The position numbers and the translations under genes were made by a program. A stretch of 64,000 bases of DNA from Crocodylus rhombifer (lineage: Eukaryota > Chordata > Crocodylia > Crocodylidae), in NCBI GenBank assembly GCA_038503035.1, contig JAVSML010024265.1:434512-498511 (forward strand). Direction: 5' to 3'. The notes beneath the pieces are model-generated. The model saw only the letters and a list, made by a program, of their open reading frames with translations, did no database searches and was not told the origin of the DNA. Of this stretch, positions 11,572-24,589 are shown in pieces. Numbering within the stretch: position 1 is the first letter of the stretch; every line of letters starts with the position of its first letter.

Positions 11572-13406
11572 ACATGCATGCATAGACCTTCAGTTCAACT
11601 TCCCACCTCACAGTTCCAGTCTCCTTGCCTATCTAACCCCTCTCTTCCTACACCTCCAGCTTTCAGTCCTAGTTTATCTCTTTATCATCCAGTCTGCAGT
11701 CCTAGTGATGTGCTTCTTTTGGTGTTATTTCCTGAATTGGGCCATGTATTGATCTAGAAGGCCCCATTCCAGCGATTGGACCCCTGTGGATAGAGCCCTG
11801 TACACATGTGGAACCCCACTGAGTGTTAATGAGTGACTTATGAGAGGTTAATTGTATATATGCATTTGCAATGTGCAGCACAGTGTACCACTCCTAATGC
11901 TACATCCCTGTGTTGGGATGTTATATATTTAAACAATTTGAAGTTAATTAGGAGTATTGGCTTGGAACTAAATCAGGAATCTCACACATCTGTGTTCCCT
12001 TCCTAGAATAGAGGCAGTTTAAAAAGCGCCTGAAGCAAAACACATTATTTTGTACCTTGCTAAAAAAGTTTTTTTTCTCTCTCTCTTTTAACCTACATTG
12101 CTAAATACCCCTGAAAACATTGTTTCAAAAATTGCTGGGTGATTTCTAATTAAGAATGAAAATTATTATTTTTGTGCAGCATCCTCAGTCTGCATAACTT
12201 AAAGTGAAATTTCTTGATATCCATAACATCACAACACTGTAAGACTCAATGACTCCTGTATATTAGAAAGCCTATTGGTGGGGACTAATTGTTATTTCCA
12301 AATTTCCAGTGCCCAAAGCATAAAGGTAAATAAAGTTTGTTTCAACTGAGTCTTCTCCAGGAAAGCAGGTAGGCTAGGTTTTTCTTGGTTTAAATCAGAT
12401 ATGCTATGATTTTAACCTGCCCTGTAAATTAGCTTTGGTCACACCTTTTCATTATCTTTCATCTAAGCACTTTCAGATATCACCAGCCTCTAGTGATTTT
12501 TTTCTTAAATGTCTAGTTAGGGGAAAAAAATACTCCTTATGATTTGCATGTGTTCAGTAGAGCTTTCTGATTCAAAAGTTACAGCTGACATCATGTTTCT
12601 TATGGTAAAATTTATTTTTACTTACAAAAAGAACAAATCTTGCGTTAAAAGAACAATAAGCTCTATGCTTAGTTTGTTTACGGATCCACAAGTGTTGCAA
12701 TAGAGTGCTGTCAATACGCTGGATGTTTTTCAGACAAGGAAGTACAGCTCTTGTCCTGTTCCACTCTAAAAATGTAGAAACACACACACAAAGCTGGTGG
12801 GGATTGTGAGTCAAGGCATATACCATTCAAATAAAATGATCAAGAAAACATTTACCTGTGCCTGGGCAAAATGAGGTGGAGGTCAAGAAGATTCATCATA
12901 AGCAGAACAGCAACAGTAGAACTTCCAAAGGGATTTAAGCATAGAGTGAATGAGAGCCTTACAGATGAGTGCAGGGAGGTCTTGTTATGCATGGAAGAAA
13001 GCACAAAGACAGTAAGCAAGAATAGTCACCAGAGGCCAGGTGAACTGAGAGAGCAGAAGTGCCAGCCATGACTCAATTAACAGATTATTTTAAGGTCGGT
13101 AAAAAAAATAAAAAGCCACAAAAAAGAAACAGCTACAACACAATGCAAGTACAACATACACATGGCTGAATTCAGGTTCTACATTTGGTTACCTACCACA
13201 TGAATAAATATTGATGTGGGTCTGCATTTCTGTATAGTCCAGAAAGAGAACCCAGGAAAAAGATTTTTGTCAGTGGAAGCAACGATTTGAATGAGGCATG
13301 AGATGAGTCCCATGTATGCCAAAATGTGCCCTTCTTGCCATCTGATGCTGGGCTCCACATTGAAAAGCCTCTTCCTGAGAATTCCAAGAGCAGAAAAACT
13401 CAAGAG
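11572..13406. other. No recognisable feature
   Basis: AT-rich sequence with no supported repeat or exon. A short T/CT tract lies at about 12066-12090. Confidence 0.5.
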
Positions 13407-13740
13407 CAGGGGCACACAACTCAAACTTTATGGAGGGCCACTTACAAGGCACATTTTTGAATACAGGACTTTCACTGGTGGGAGACTTTACATTGCAAGT
13501 GGGAAAGCAGACTGCAAAGGCAGGCATGCCCACACACTAACTAATCCCCTTAGAATGAGGGCATGGTTTGCTGTGATGAAGAGTAATTTGATTAACTGTT
13601 GTGCTTTTCAAATCCTTTTTCTATTTTTGATGCTCATGAACCAGTAATGAATGAGTGATTTAAGAAATAATGATGACAGGGTTCTTGGATTGGCTTGGAG
13701 GGTGGCATGTGGGTCTCAGGCCATAGGTTGTGTACCCCTG
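13407..13740. mobile_element. Non-autonomous hAT-like element
   Basis: Both ends carry the CAGGGG terminus of a hAT-type family: CAGGGGCACACAACTC at the left, and GGTTGTGTACCCCTG at the right, which reads CAGGGGTACACAACC on the other strand. The interior (334 bases in total) has no open frame for a transposase. The flanking 8-mers (CTCAAGAG, TTGTGTGG) do not match, so the target duplication is lost or one end is misplaced. Confidence 0.7.
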
Positions 13741-14055
13741 TTGTGTGGTTATTGGGGAATCTGGTAAAAAGTTCTCAACCCTGAGCAAGAAGATAGGCAG
13801 TAGTAAATATGCCAGAATTTCTCCTTTCCTTGTGTGATACTTCCTCAAACGTTGATTCATGCTGGTTTTCATCTATACTATAAGCTGCACTAAGAAATGA
13901 TGTCCATCACACCTTTGTTCAGCATACCTCTGAAAAAGGCCTCTATTAATGGCTACTTGCAATGCTGCTACAGCTGTAACTATACAGAAAACAATAGAAA
14001 GTTGTAGTTTAACTTAATGCTAAAGGTTTGAAATGGACCTAAACCATTTATATGT

Positions 14056-14169
14056 CAAGGTAGATTTGCACCTTATAGATCAACTAAAGTAGATGTGGGG
14101 GGGGGAGACTGTACACACACACACACACATATCTGCTTTAGTTGGTCTATAAGATGCAAATCTACCTTG
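14056..14169. mobile_element. Palindromic MITE with G-run and (CA)n loop
   Basis: Two ~39-base arms are inverted copies. 14056-14094 reads CAAGGTAGATTTGCACCTTA...AGTAGAT. 14131-14169 reads ATCTGCTTTAGTTGGTC...CTACCTTG. The loop holds a G9 run and (CA)9-like repeats. The layout is that of a foldback MITE in which simple repeats expanded at the centre. Confidence 0.65.
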
Positions 14170-14253
14170 CCTTCTACTTGACTTCAGACAAACCTGGCTA
14201 ACTACGTTTACGAAAACCATTTATCAGAGTTGGGTTGGGAATGTATATCTCAG

Positions 14254-14509
14254 TAGGCGCATCTACATGTTCATTACTGCACCATAGTTACTGCACATTT
14301 AGATAAGCCTTCTTTAATGAAGTACTAGCTGAATGAGCAGTAACTACGTTTACTGTGCAGCAGTGCTAGCACACAGGTTTTTTGCAATGGTTACTGCGCA
14401 GTAGTCTAGTAACACTGCAGTAGTTTATTAGCACAATTTTTGAGTGGCTCACTTCTGTACAGTGTTATTAGGCTACCCCACATTTAGCATCTTGTGTAAA
14501 CATGCCCAG
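14254..14509. mobile_element. MITE of the GGCGCATCTACATG terminal family
   Basis: The left end is TAGGCGCATCTACATGTTC. The right end is GTGTAAACATGCCCAGT, which reads ACTGGGCATGTTTACAC on the other strand. The interior repeats the words GTTACTGCGCAGTAG and ACTGCAGTAG in both orientations, so it can fold on itself. No transposase is encoded. Related termini recur at 56792/57901 and 59977. Confidence 0.55.
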
Positions 14510-17177
14510 TGAAGAGCTATACAGCTACTGTCCTAAGTTGAACTAAAAACCAATGATTTATTCCTTTGATTCTTCTAATATGTTTTGCGGTAAGTTTGCA
14601 ATTGATAGACCTAGAAGCAATTGAAGCCAGGATTGGGAGAAACAGGAGAGCAGCCAAAAGAAATGAGTTCTAGATTTGTCACTTTTCAATTTAGTGTTTG
14701 GGTCTTGGGATATTTACACCTAGGCTAATGAAATGGCATAATTATAAATGAAAGGGAAGCAATGCCAAGAAGTCAACATACCAATTAATGTTTTAAGCTC
14801 TAGGTAACAGTTCGTGCATAGGAGAGCTGCTCTTCCTCATTTAAGAACAAATACTGAGACAAGCAGGCATCAGGCCTCAAATAAATATTACAATCCAGCA
14901 ACATGCCAAATTTTGACAAGAAATTACTTCTCACTAAAGGCAGCCCTTTACTCTGAAATTTCAAAAGCACGGACTTGGAAAGGTGGCATCTATCCAAAAC
15001 TAACAGGCAGAAAAAAGTGTAAAATGTAGCAACGTTGCAGAGATGAAAGTGAAAGTAACCATGTGTGAAGTGCCAAATGGAAATAGAAGATGCAGGATCC
15101 CTTCTCCTATGCATCATTTAGCAAAATAGCATATGGATGGGAATGCCTGCATCCTCTACCAAAGGGAGGAATATGAACCTTGAAGAACTGTAAGTGTAAT
15201 ACTTTCTCAGTGTGCTCTATATATTTAAGAGACTGTCTGTCTATCTGTCTAGCTACTGGAGTTAGCTAGCCAATGTTTATAACACCTTGAATGCTTAGCA
15301 CACAAACTATACACAAGGGTTGTTATATTGCCTAACATTTAACCATCTATATCTTTTGCTCATGTGTAAAATGTTTACACATATTCACTGGTTAGACCAA
15401 ATTGTCATGGCCATCTATCAACATAACGTGGTATCTTGTGAGCAACAACAACCAGTAAACTCATTTCAAGACAGTATCTGTGAAGTGTAATTAATTCAGG
15501 GTGAAAAACGTTTTCCAGATTTTAAAGAGGACTGAAGCATGCAAATGAAATAGTCAGCTTTGTGATGATTATGTCAGTCCTGATTGGCTCTCTTGCCTAT
15601 TACGTAACGTTCCCTCCAACCAGTAATAACGAGCAGTTCAAAACTAAGGTGGAATCTGCATTGCTTAAGTATATAAAAAAGAGCATCTGTTTTTCCAGCT
15701 GCCAATCCCCTGCACTTTCCCTTGCACTCAACAACCCCCAAAGAAATGTGTTTAATCAGAGGGCTAGATTATGAACTCATTACTCGTCTCTAGGTACATG
15801 TCAGTCACAGAATTAGTTCTCATTGAGGACAAAAGAACTATTTGTGTAACTGCTCACCAGTAAGAGTCATTCACAATCTGGCTACAAATTCATATTAAAA
15901 AAAACAGGTGAGAAACTTCTTTTTTCTGTTTCCTTTCCTAAGCAGAAGCATTCACAAACATGCAGGATGGTGAAAGAAAAAAAAACCACCTCTTTTTTCC
16001 CTGTCCAAAATCTCCTGCTTTATACCCAAACACATAATACATAATGAAGAAAAACTGAGTAACTGTTTGAACACATGTCCTTGATCCCAGGGTTACTGGT
16101 TCAAAATCAAACTAGTTAAAATGAAAAATGGTAATGCCGTAGACCCTTCAGTGGGCACCCATGTAAATGCCTACACAAGGGGTAAGGCAATTGAAGCCAT
16201 GCTCAACAAACCTGAGTCACGTTATACATGCCAGCAATCACATGCCAGTCAGCACAAGCACACACCTTGAGTTGGGCTATTTATGTGCCTATACTGAACA
16301 CAAACATATATGCATGAAAATATATTAATTTGATTCCTGTTCTTTGTCAAGGTCTGTGAACCTGGCACCTGGTATAAGTGTTAGGTTTTCCTGTCATATA
16401 ACATTCCTCTCTCCATGGCCCTTGTATTTGGCAATATCCTGAAAGCACCCTTGCAGATCTCTGCTGACATCTTGGGTGCATTCTTCTGGTGCTCTTTCTG
16501 GATATTACTTAAAGAAACTATTTGGTGTGCACAGCAGCTGGGCAGTGTTTCTTTGCTATTGTGTTACTGTTGTTAATTGTCATGGTCACCTTCCCTAACA
16601 AGGCAGCGAGACCCACCAAAAAACAATCTAATTCTAAAGCAAACCCTTCCAGATTTTTTTTCCAGTGGAAAACAACAACTCTCTGTAAGGAGGCTGGGGG
16701 AAAAGAGCCAGCGCTCATCTGGTACCAAACAGTAATCTGAAAGTCCCAGTGACCTGCCTAGTGCTTCAGAAAAGGATGAAATATAGCAACTTCAAAAATA
16801 GCCTTTAAAAACTCTCCTGTTGGGTGTTTAAAAAGGACAATGGAAATCTACTGGGACTTCCCTCCAAAAAATCTGCAGAGAGTTTTAGCTTGAGTTTGAA
16901 TTCTAGCTTCCCCTTCCACTCTTACATTTTAATATCACATATGGTTGTAAGACCAGGAGAATCATTCACAGATATATACTAGCTACTAAAATGGACTGCT
17001 ATCATTAGGATGGGAAAAGTTGCCTGGGAAGCTCACACAGCTGCCAAAGTTTCACCATATGCAACCAGATCTTTTCCGTGGTGACACATGGCACATCAGC
17101 TGTATTTGTATTAACAGTACTATTGTTTATTTTGTTGCTGGGTGAGTGCCAAATGTCTGCTAAACATTGCACCTAAG
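14510..17177. other. No firm feature
   Basis: AT-rich and stop-dense. A tRNA-like B-box (GGTTACTGGTTCAAAATC, 16091-16108) with a weak A-box-like stretch before it may be a tRNA-SINE remnant. The sequence after it (TGGTAATGCCGTAGACCCTTC) loosely resembles the wording after the B-box-like site near 500. I could not delimit it. Confidence 0.4.
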
Positions 17178-17185
17178 TATTAGAG

Positions 17186-17372
17186 CATGGGCAAGCAATT
17201 ATTTCGGGTGGAGGGCCTCTTACTGAGTTTTGGCAAGCCATCGAGGGCTGGATGACAAGCAACCAGGGACAGATAAATATTAATTTTCTAAATGTTTTAA
17301 GGGCCCCGTGGGTTGGATAGACTGGCTTGGTGGGCTGCATCCGGCCCCTGGGCTGCATTTTGCCCACCCCTG
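17186..17372. mobile_element. Short non-autonomous hAT element with perfect 8-bp target duplication
   Basis: Perfect 8-bp direct repeats TATTAGAG flank it at 17178-17185 and 17373-17380. The right terminus is CATTTTGCCCACCCCTG, reading CAGGGGTGGGCAAAATG on the other strand. The left terminus CATGGGCAAGCAATTA is a diverged version. Eight-base target duplications and CAGGGG-type ends are hallmarks of the hAT superfamily. At 187 bases it can only be mobilised in trans. The intact duplication makes it one of the better defined insertions here. Confidence 0.9.
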
Positions 17373-17737
17373 TATTAGAGGACAGGAACCTAAATATTTG
17401 CAAGTGGATAGCTGTTTCAGATGCTATTATTTTGAGTATCCACCTTGAGACAACTTTAAAGGAATTTCAGAAGTGTTAAGCACTCATCTTCTGCAAAGAA
17501 GTCCCTTTTCAGATGCCTCAGTTTGGGCACCTGGATTTCAAGGCCACCATCCCTGATCCAAAAAGTTTATGATTCTGCAACTGCCAAGCTGATAATAAAA
17601 TTCTGTACTGATCAGATCCTAAATGTGCAGGATGCTAGCAAAGCTGTTCAGTTCAAAACTAGGGAACTGACTAACATTTTGCAGGTTCAAAACTCCCAGC
17701 TGTATTCCGGGGTAGTGTCTTGAAAGTTCTATCCATT

Positions 17738-17785
17738 TCATAGACACCAGGGCTGGAAGGGACCTCGGGAGATCATCGAGTTTGA
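17738..17785 (-). mobile_element. CR1 3'-terminal stub
   Basis: TTTCATAGACACCAGGGCTG then GGAAGGGACCTCGGGAGATC is the reverse complement of a CR1 3' end. Only ~48 bases are present. The next recognisable element is the TIR element at 17830. Confidence 0.7.
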
Positions 17786-17829
17786 AAGGACTTGACCCAA
17801 ATTAGCATTCTGGTGCATTGAAAAAAACT

Positions 17830-18269
17830 GGCAGACAAGGTTCTTTGGGTAAATATGATATATTTTGTTAATGCAAATATGTGGTAAACAATTGGTGGGG
17901 CAAAGGGGGATGTTGGACTGGTGAAAGAAGGCAGCTAGTAAACTGTAGAGAGGTTACCTGGGGCTCTCATTTGGCAGGTTCTGATAACCTCAGGTAAGCT
18001 CTCTACAGTTTACTAGCTGCATTCTTTCAACACCCCCCACCCCGCCCCTCCAACCCATCTATCGTCTGCCATGCACCTACATTTTCACAGACCTTCATTT
18101 TTGCTTATTGGCTTCTAATCTACTTAGGAGAGCACCCAAACCAACATAGACTCTCTCCAGTGTCTTGGAAAAAGATGTTTGTGCCAAAAAGCTTGCAAAG
18201 AACAATTTTTTCAACTATTTAGTTGGTCTAATAAAAGATATCACATTTACCCAAAGAGCCCCGTCTGCC
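17830..18269. mobile_element. Foldback DNA element with terminal inverted repeats and a central palindrome
   Basis: The left end GGCAGACAAGGTTCTTTGGG pairs with the right end CCCAAAGAGCCCCGTCTGCC, and the next ~20 bases (TAAATATGATATATTTT / AAAAGATATCACATTTA) also pair. Centrally, 17923-17960 and 17991-18028 are 38-base inverted copies differing at only two positions, with a 30-base spacer. No coding sequence is present. A truncated relative lies at 8362-8520. The superfamily is not assigned. Confidence 0.75.
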
Positions 18270-21200
18270 TATGTTGTTAAACCAAAACAACTACAACAGA
18301 CAACCTTGAAAAAAGCTGGGTATTTTCAGTGATCAGCAATGAAAAGGTTAACAACACAGAGGTTAAAATGGTCTTGCTGAGCATTTAAAGCTAGTTAAGT
18401 TGAATGGGAGACTTTCATGCTTAGTGACGTATTTTATTCTGATTTTAGATTCAAGTTTTATGTTTACACTGTTAAAATAATCCATCAAGGGTCTAACGTG
18501 CTTTCTGGACCACAGGCTATGAAAATGATTTAGACCTGTCCAGACTACAGTCCTATTTTCAGTCCTACTTAAGGGAGCAGTCATAATCCAGTTGTAACCC
18601 ATGACTGATGCTTGATTTTATCCATTAGTCATTTTTCCTGGGGTGAGAGGTTCCATAAGTTTGGGATGGACACCTGACAAAAAGAAACAAATTTGATTGC
18701 TTAATGTACTTCATGCCTTCATCAGTTCCAGGTTGGGATGCTCTTTCCTACTGTACCCTGGTTTTTGGATAGTGTCACATATGGGCTCCAGCACATGTAA
18801 TGCTTTGTACATTCCTCTTGGTTTATTCCTCTGGTCCATGATGGATGTACTCTTCAGGGACACTGTGAGTATCAAAGCTCAGGATAAATTTGTCAAGAAT
18901 TGGAGGCAGGTTGTTCTTGGAAGGGGGCCTAAAGCAAGGAACACTTTACCAGAAAAAATACTGTTAATGTTCATAGAAGGTAGAATTTGACTTTCAATGG
19001 GGCCTGTGTTCATAGGTCACTTAAAGGCCTTTAAAAAATCCTACCCATAATTCTTACATTAAACAAGTCAGCAATTCCATGCACCATAAAGAAAGAAATT
19101 CTGCATCCCATTCATGAAAGACATTTTGGTTCTCGGTTAAATGACAGAAGAGCCATATGAAGTTTTAGACGTTTTGCATGACCACACAGAAAGCTCAATT
19201 TTTTTATATGTGCAGTGTGTGTGTGAAGTGATGTGTTTCAATGAAAACAGCCCAAGGAACCATCACATACCCAGCAAGGAATAGGAAGACATATATATAA
19301 TCTAACATCTCTTCCTCTGAATGCAATAATTAATGGTTATCGGCCCATATTCAGGCTAGTTTGTGGTATCCAAAAAGATGTACTGAGTGCTGAAGTGCTG
19401 TGTTGTGCTGTCAGAAATCTGTCAGTGAAAAACTTGGAAGTCCTGATCCCAATCCTTTCTAGTTCCTATTGTCAGGTAATGGAATTTCAGAAAAATACAG
19501 GTAACATTTTTCTGATTGATTTTTTAGCATGTTACCTCAAATTCATAGTATCCTAGGCCAAGTGGACTATAAAATGATCTATTCAAACAGTGAAAAACAG
19601 AGTCAAGAGAACAAGTATAGTAAGGTTCTTTATTGAGCTGTAATTTCAAATGAAAATGTACCCTGAGATACTAATCTGGAATCACCCACTCAGTTTCCAA
19701 TGGCTAAATGTCTGAAAAGAGGATTGCCGGTGTCACATAGTGTACTTAACCAAACGCTAACTGTAAAATAAGTTGACAGCATAAAGAAACACAAAGAAGG
19801 TTTTATGGCAGGACAGCAAAGTTGTTCCTGTCCTCAGAGATGAGGACTGCAACTGCTTCATAGCTCTGAGTGTCGAAGGCATTGAAAACAAGTCTTGAAG
19901 GTTTCACTAGGCTATGGCATCAACTAAAATACTTTGGCAATGATATAACATGACAAGGTAGTGATTATAAATGGTAGCAAGCTAAACCAGCTCCACTAAA
20001 AGATGTTCAAGCACCTCATCCCATTTAGACATGTGTAGCAGTCAAGTAATTAGAATACCTTTCAAATTTAGCAATTAATAGAATTACAGGGGAGAGGGAA
20101 TATTGAGAAACGACATATAAATCAATGTTTTATGTGTATAATGGTGCCCTTTATTTGGTGGCAATATTGTTTCCTTTGCTGTGTGATTCAAATACAGTAT
20201 TAGAAGGGAAGAACCAAATATGGCTGCCTTTGCACATAACTGTGGCTATAACAACTTTGGCAAGAAATGACTAAGAAGTGAACTGAGGTTTTGGAGGTAA
20301 GGTTTTAGAAGAAAATAGTACATGTTTTGGAAATGAGGTCAAGAGCAAACCAATGGGATTTGGCAATGACACACATGCGGGGAAGAAAGGAAAGAGAGGT
20401 GTCAAAAATGACTCAAATGTTTGAATCTGAACGACTGGGAGGATAATGAAAATTTCAAGTGGAAATCGGGGAAAGAGCAAGTTGTGGATTTAGGGAAAAA
20501 ATATAAAGATTTAATTTGTAGCTGTCATGAGATTGAAAGGCTTTTTTGTAGTGCCTGTAATGTATTAAGTAGCTTCCAATCAGCAGATAGATTCATAGAC
20601 AAAGGGCCACAAGATAGAGGTCAAATAGCTGAAGTACCTCACATTTGGTGATATCATGGAAATGAGGAGTCAGTGAAAAATATTGAGGTAGCGATCCAGG
20701 AGGCAGGAGATGAACACGAAGTCATAGAGCCCAAGGAAGGAAAGCAGGTAAGTGAAGGAGGTAGGATCAACAGGACCAAAGGTAGGAGTCAGGTCAGTGA
20801 AGAGGAAAATAATGGAATAGCAAGATAACTAAGCATATGTTTTCATTTGCTTATATGTTTTGCTTAATTAACTTTTTTTTAAAAAAAAATATATCTCTTC
20901 CTTAATTAAGACAGAGTTTTCTCATTTGTTAACTAAAAAAGTCACCCCCCCAAAATCTTGATATAGAAAGATAGGAACTGCTATGTCTCCTTACATTGAT
21001 CAGGAAAGCCAGGTTAGACACTGAGCTGCATTGAAACCATTTGCTGAATGACATACATAAAAAGTGATTTTGCACCATGCCAAAAAAGATGGTTACAGTG
21101 TTTACACAAATGTTAAATACATTTTACATTATTGTGATGGTGTTAATAGATATTAAACTAGTGGAATGCAGATCCTGAACAGTTTTGGATGAAGAGGGTG

Positions 21201-21964
21201 TATATTCAATTATATTTTAAATAGTTTTGTTATAATAACCATAACAACAATAATAAAGAACAATTACCAGGAATGCTTAATTACAAAGAGCAAGTATTTT
21301 AAATGCAGCTGCACTCCTGATACTGATTTTAGTGCCATAGTGTGTTCATTCTTTTCCCTTTTTCTTTTCATTTCTTACAGAGCACTTCGGGAGATTGCAA
21401 GAGATCCTGAAGTTATTCAAGGGGTTAATACTTATTTTCTAAACACTTTGATTCTAAACCATAACTGATTATTTAAAATAATACAGTAGAATGTGCTTGC
21501 TACTAAGCCTATGAAGAAAATTAATTTGCTATATTTTAAAATGTATTCAAGCCTATAAACCAACCAGTCTTTGGGGATGAATGTTCTTCATTTCACATAT
21601 CTTGCCAAACAGTGACATTCGATAAACAAGCTGACTTAGATGAAGTGCAAATGAGGGGGCTGTATGAGAGACCCAGGTAGCCTTTATCAGACAGGTAGGT
21701 CTACAACGAGTTTAAGCACAAATGTGGTTTTACAATACGTTGCTGGTATCATAATATCCTGTGATTAGTGTCGTAATCTCAGTCAACAACAATGAAAATA
21801 ATCAATCTAGCCTTCTCTTTGCTGATGTGTTGACCAGTTGTGTTAAACTGCATAATACTCTTATGTGTCTACTGTGGGCTGGTGGAGACTGCAAAGTCAT
21901 TCTACCTTGTGGCGGTGGCCAGACACTTGGCACTTGCCACGCCTTGATCTTATTTGACTAGAAG
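18270..21964. other. ~3.7 kb without a firm feature
   Basis: AT-rich sequence. One strong pyrimidine tract and acceptor ends at 21380 (TTTTCATTTCTTACAG), followed by a short open stretch reading ALREIARDPEVIQ. The only nearby donor (GGG/GTTAAT) is poor, so I do not call an exon. A CR1-tail-like trace lies near 19543-19590. Nothing else was recognised. Confidence 0.4.
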
Positions 21965-22790
21965 ATGGTTGTAATCAGCCGGAGGCTGCCCATTTTTCCG
22001 CGCCCCAGTGACAGGGGGCACTACCTGCTGCTCTTTTTCCTCCCCTACACCGCAGCCCAAGCCTCACAGATGGAGTTGACGTGGTTTAACCTGGGCTATG
22101 TTGTTTTCTGGCCCTCCTCTTTACTCCCAGGTCTCCACACTGCTCCCTCTCTTGCTCACTCTGGGCCTCACTGCCCCCCTTCTCTCACTCGCTCTGGGGC
22201 TCCTCGCTGCCCCCTTCTATCTCTTGCTCCGGGGCTCCCTGCTGCCCCCTCTCGCTCCGGGGCTTCTGGGCTGGGGCCAATGTCCCCCTTAACAATGCTG
22301 CGCCCTCTCCGGTGCCAGGAGGCCCCACACTACCGTGAAGCTCCTACGAGGCCTCCTCCACCCCTAATAGCCTCGCCCGGTCCTCCGGTCAAAACAGTAA
22401 ACATAAAACATAAAGCCCCTGGGCTACAACATAAAAACTAGACCATCTGGTCAAACAAAAATCTACTCCCTACTAGAGAGCGAGGGAGCAGGAGAAGAAG
22501 GACTCCACCAACCTCAGCAGTGACCAGGGGATGCTCTCATGGCCAGAGTCTGCCCCTCTGTCTGTCTGAGCTGAGTCCTTACTCCCACAGCTGCTGGAGA
22601 GGGACTGCCTTCCTGGCCTCCTACCTGGGCTTAAGAAGGAATAAGCCCTGCCCCTTCCTGGTCAGCGGGTTTTACCAGTTGTCCTGGCAACCAGCACCTG
22701 GTGACTGGCAGCTGAGCTTCCCCCTTTTTGCCACTAGGGGTCTCCCTAGAGCAGTCTCTGCTCTCAGGCGCAGGGCACCTGAGTGCACTG
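21965..22790. repeat. GC-rich island with imperfect ~30-bp minisatellite
   Basis: Composition switches abruptly to GC-rich with CpGs. At about 22140-22275 a unit of the form GCTCCGGGGCTCCCTGCTG followed by CCCC and CTCTC recurs about four times with varied length. Overlapping open frames in this interval (up to 158 codons) are proline/leucine/serine-rich and reflect composition. It could be the interior of an unrecognised DNA element, as other GC-rich inserts here are. I could not find its ends. Confidence 0.5.
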
Positions 22791-24589
22791 CGACACATGG
22801 ATATATGCTATTAAAAAGAGCACTGACGTATTTATTTTAATATTATTTTAATATGAAGAAATATAAAATATGATAATGCTATGAACGAAGATATGAACTA
22901 TATGAACATGTAGTAAGCTCTTACATGATGGCTTTGTTTCAGCTTGAAGTCAATGCGCTTTGCAGGTACTCAGCTCTATGGTTTGGACCCTTTGTACTCA
23001 TCAATGGAGATAAGACATGACTGCACTAAGTCTAAACCACTGATTCCTTCTGGGTATCCTCTAAATACCAAGCCTAATGCCTCACCAGGTACAGTATGAT
23101 GCAGAACTGATGGAAGCTGTCAATATTCTGATGTTATTCACTGAGCACTTTTAGAAAGGTATTACATCTAGGAAAGAAATCAGTGCCCATCAATCCACAT
23201 TGTCAGATGTTAAATACCACTTCTAGGAACAGACTGAGGCTCCTGTTCAGGAATTACACGTAACAAAAGAATGGCATCCATTGGGTAAAAGGTTGCCAAA
23301 ATAATCATCCCTGTATCATCTTCAGTATCTGCAAGTTCCAGCCAAGAAATCTGGGATGTCATATTGTACTGCAGAACTCAGTGTTTACTATTTTAAATTA
23401 TTTAAAGTTTCAGCCTAATTGGAAAGATTAAATTGAAATAATTGTTTCTGCATGCTCACAAAGCCTGATCGTCTCTACCTAAATATAAATTAGCTTCACC
23501 CAAGAGGAAATCACTGGTTTTGGTAATGCTAGCACCAAGATCTGTGCCAAACTAGAACATTTGCCCAATTCCCCATCAACAGCCATCTGTAACCTTGACT
23601 AGTCTCCACTTCATCCCTAAGTCCAATTCACACCTGTTCCAACTGAGTTCAGTAGGAGTTGCTCATATCCTGCCAGGGTGGGCAGAGAAGGAGGAGCCTT
23701 AATTCTGCCACTCATTGTCTTTCTCTTCCTCCCCTTATAGTAAATCTTCAATGTTTCTTTTCCTCAGCTACCTCTTCCCCAACAACTGATCCACCTGCAT
23801 CCTCAAACACTCCTTTAAAACTTTTCTTTTTGTGTTAGTCTATGACTGGCACTGAAAGCCATTCTCCTTCTCTTATTCCTGCAACCTGGCATTCAGTTCT
23901 AAGAAAAATACATCTACAAACATACTTCATCTTACTGTTTCAATTCTTTTCATACTCTCTTTTGCCTTGTACATTTTTCTCTCATTCTGCATCTATGAAA
24001 GTCACTGTTGTGGAGGAATAAAACCAAAGAGCCTGCCTACACATCCCTCCCCTCAAAACCCAGCCTAACTACCTTGATATTTGGAAAATGATTGGCAATT
24101 CTCTGCTTTCCCCTCTCAGCATGTTATCCTGACTGACATGTACTTGTGGTAAGCATGAACCACACTTTTTCTTCAGCGGCAGAATCTAGGGAATGGGCTA
24201 GAGGCTAGAAGGCAGGCAACTTCACAGCTTGGCTCTTTGCACAAGCTCTTTCCTTTCCAACAGCACTCTGATTTTTTTTTGCAATACTTATATCCCAAAA
24301 TGTATTGGATTCCTCTGAAAACTTCACAGCCCTTTGGGAGAAAGCGGGGCTTTTTCTGTTCAGTAGCATAGGAAGGGGTGAGCAAACAGGGAACCAAACC
24401 CAGACACCCAGTTAGGAAGGAGGTGCAGCTCAGCTGCCGTGGCAGCTGCTGCTGGCTTGGCCCCTACCATTGCCACCAATGCATAGACCCTGGTAGTTAT
24501 GCCTCTACCTCTGCTTTTGCAAGCAGTCACTGCTTTCCCAGCAGAGGTACAAGGGGAGCCCAAAAAGGGCATGAGACAGCTGTCACAAG
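22791..24589. other. No recognisable feature
   Basis: AT-rich until about 24360, then becoming GC-rich toward the foldback cluster. AAGGGGTGAGCAAAC at 24375 resembles a hAT CAGGGGTGAGCAA terminus, but no partner end was found. Confidence 0.4.

Noticed and set aside
16060..16110. Second B-box-like motif as a tRNA gene
   Set aside because: No acceptor-stem pairing was found. At most it is a decayed SINE.
21381..21423. Possible exon ALREIARDPEVIQ after a strong acceptor
   Set aside because: The only fitting donor (GGG/GTTAAT) is very poor, the peptide is not recognised, and no neighbouring exon is visible.
21965..22441. 158-codon proline-rich open frame
   Set aside because: It coincides with an imperfect minisatellite and has no start context or domain.
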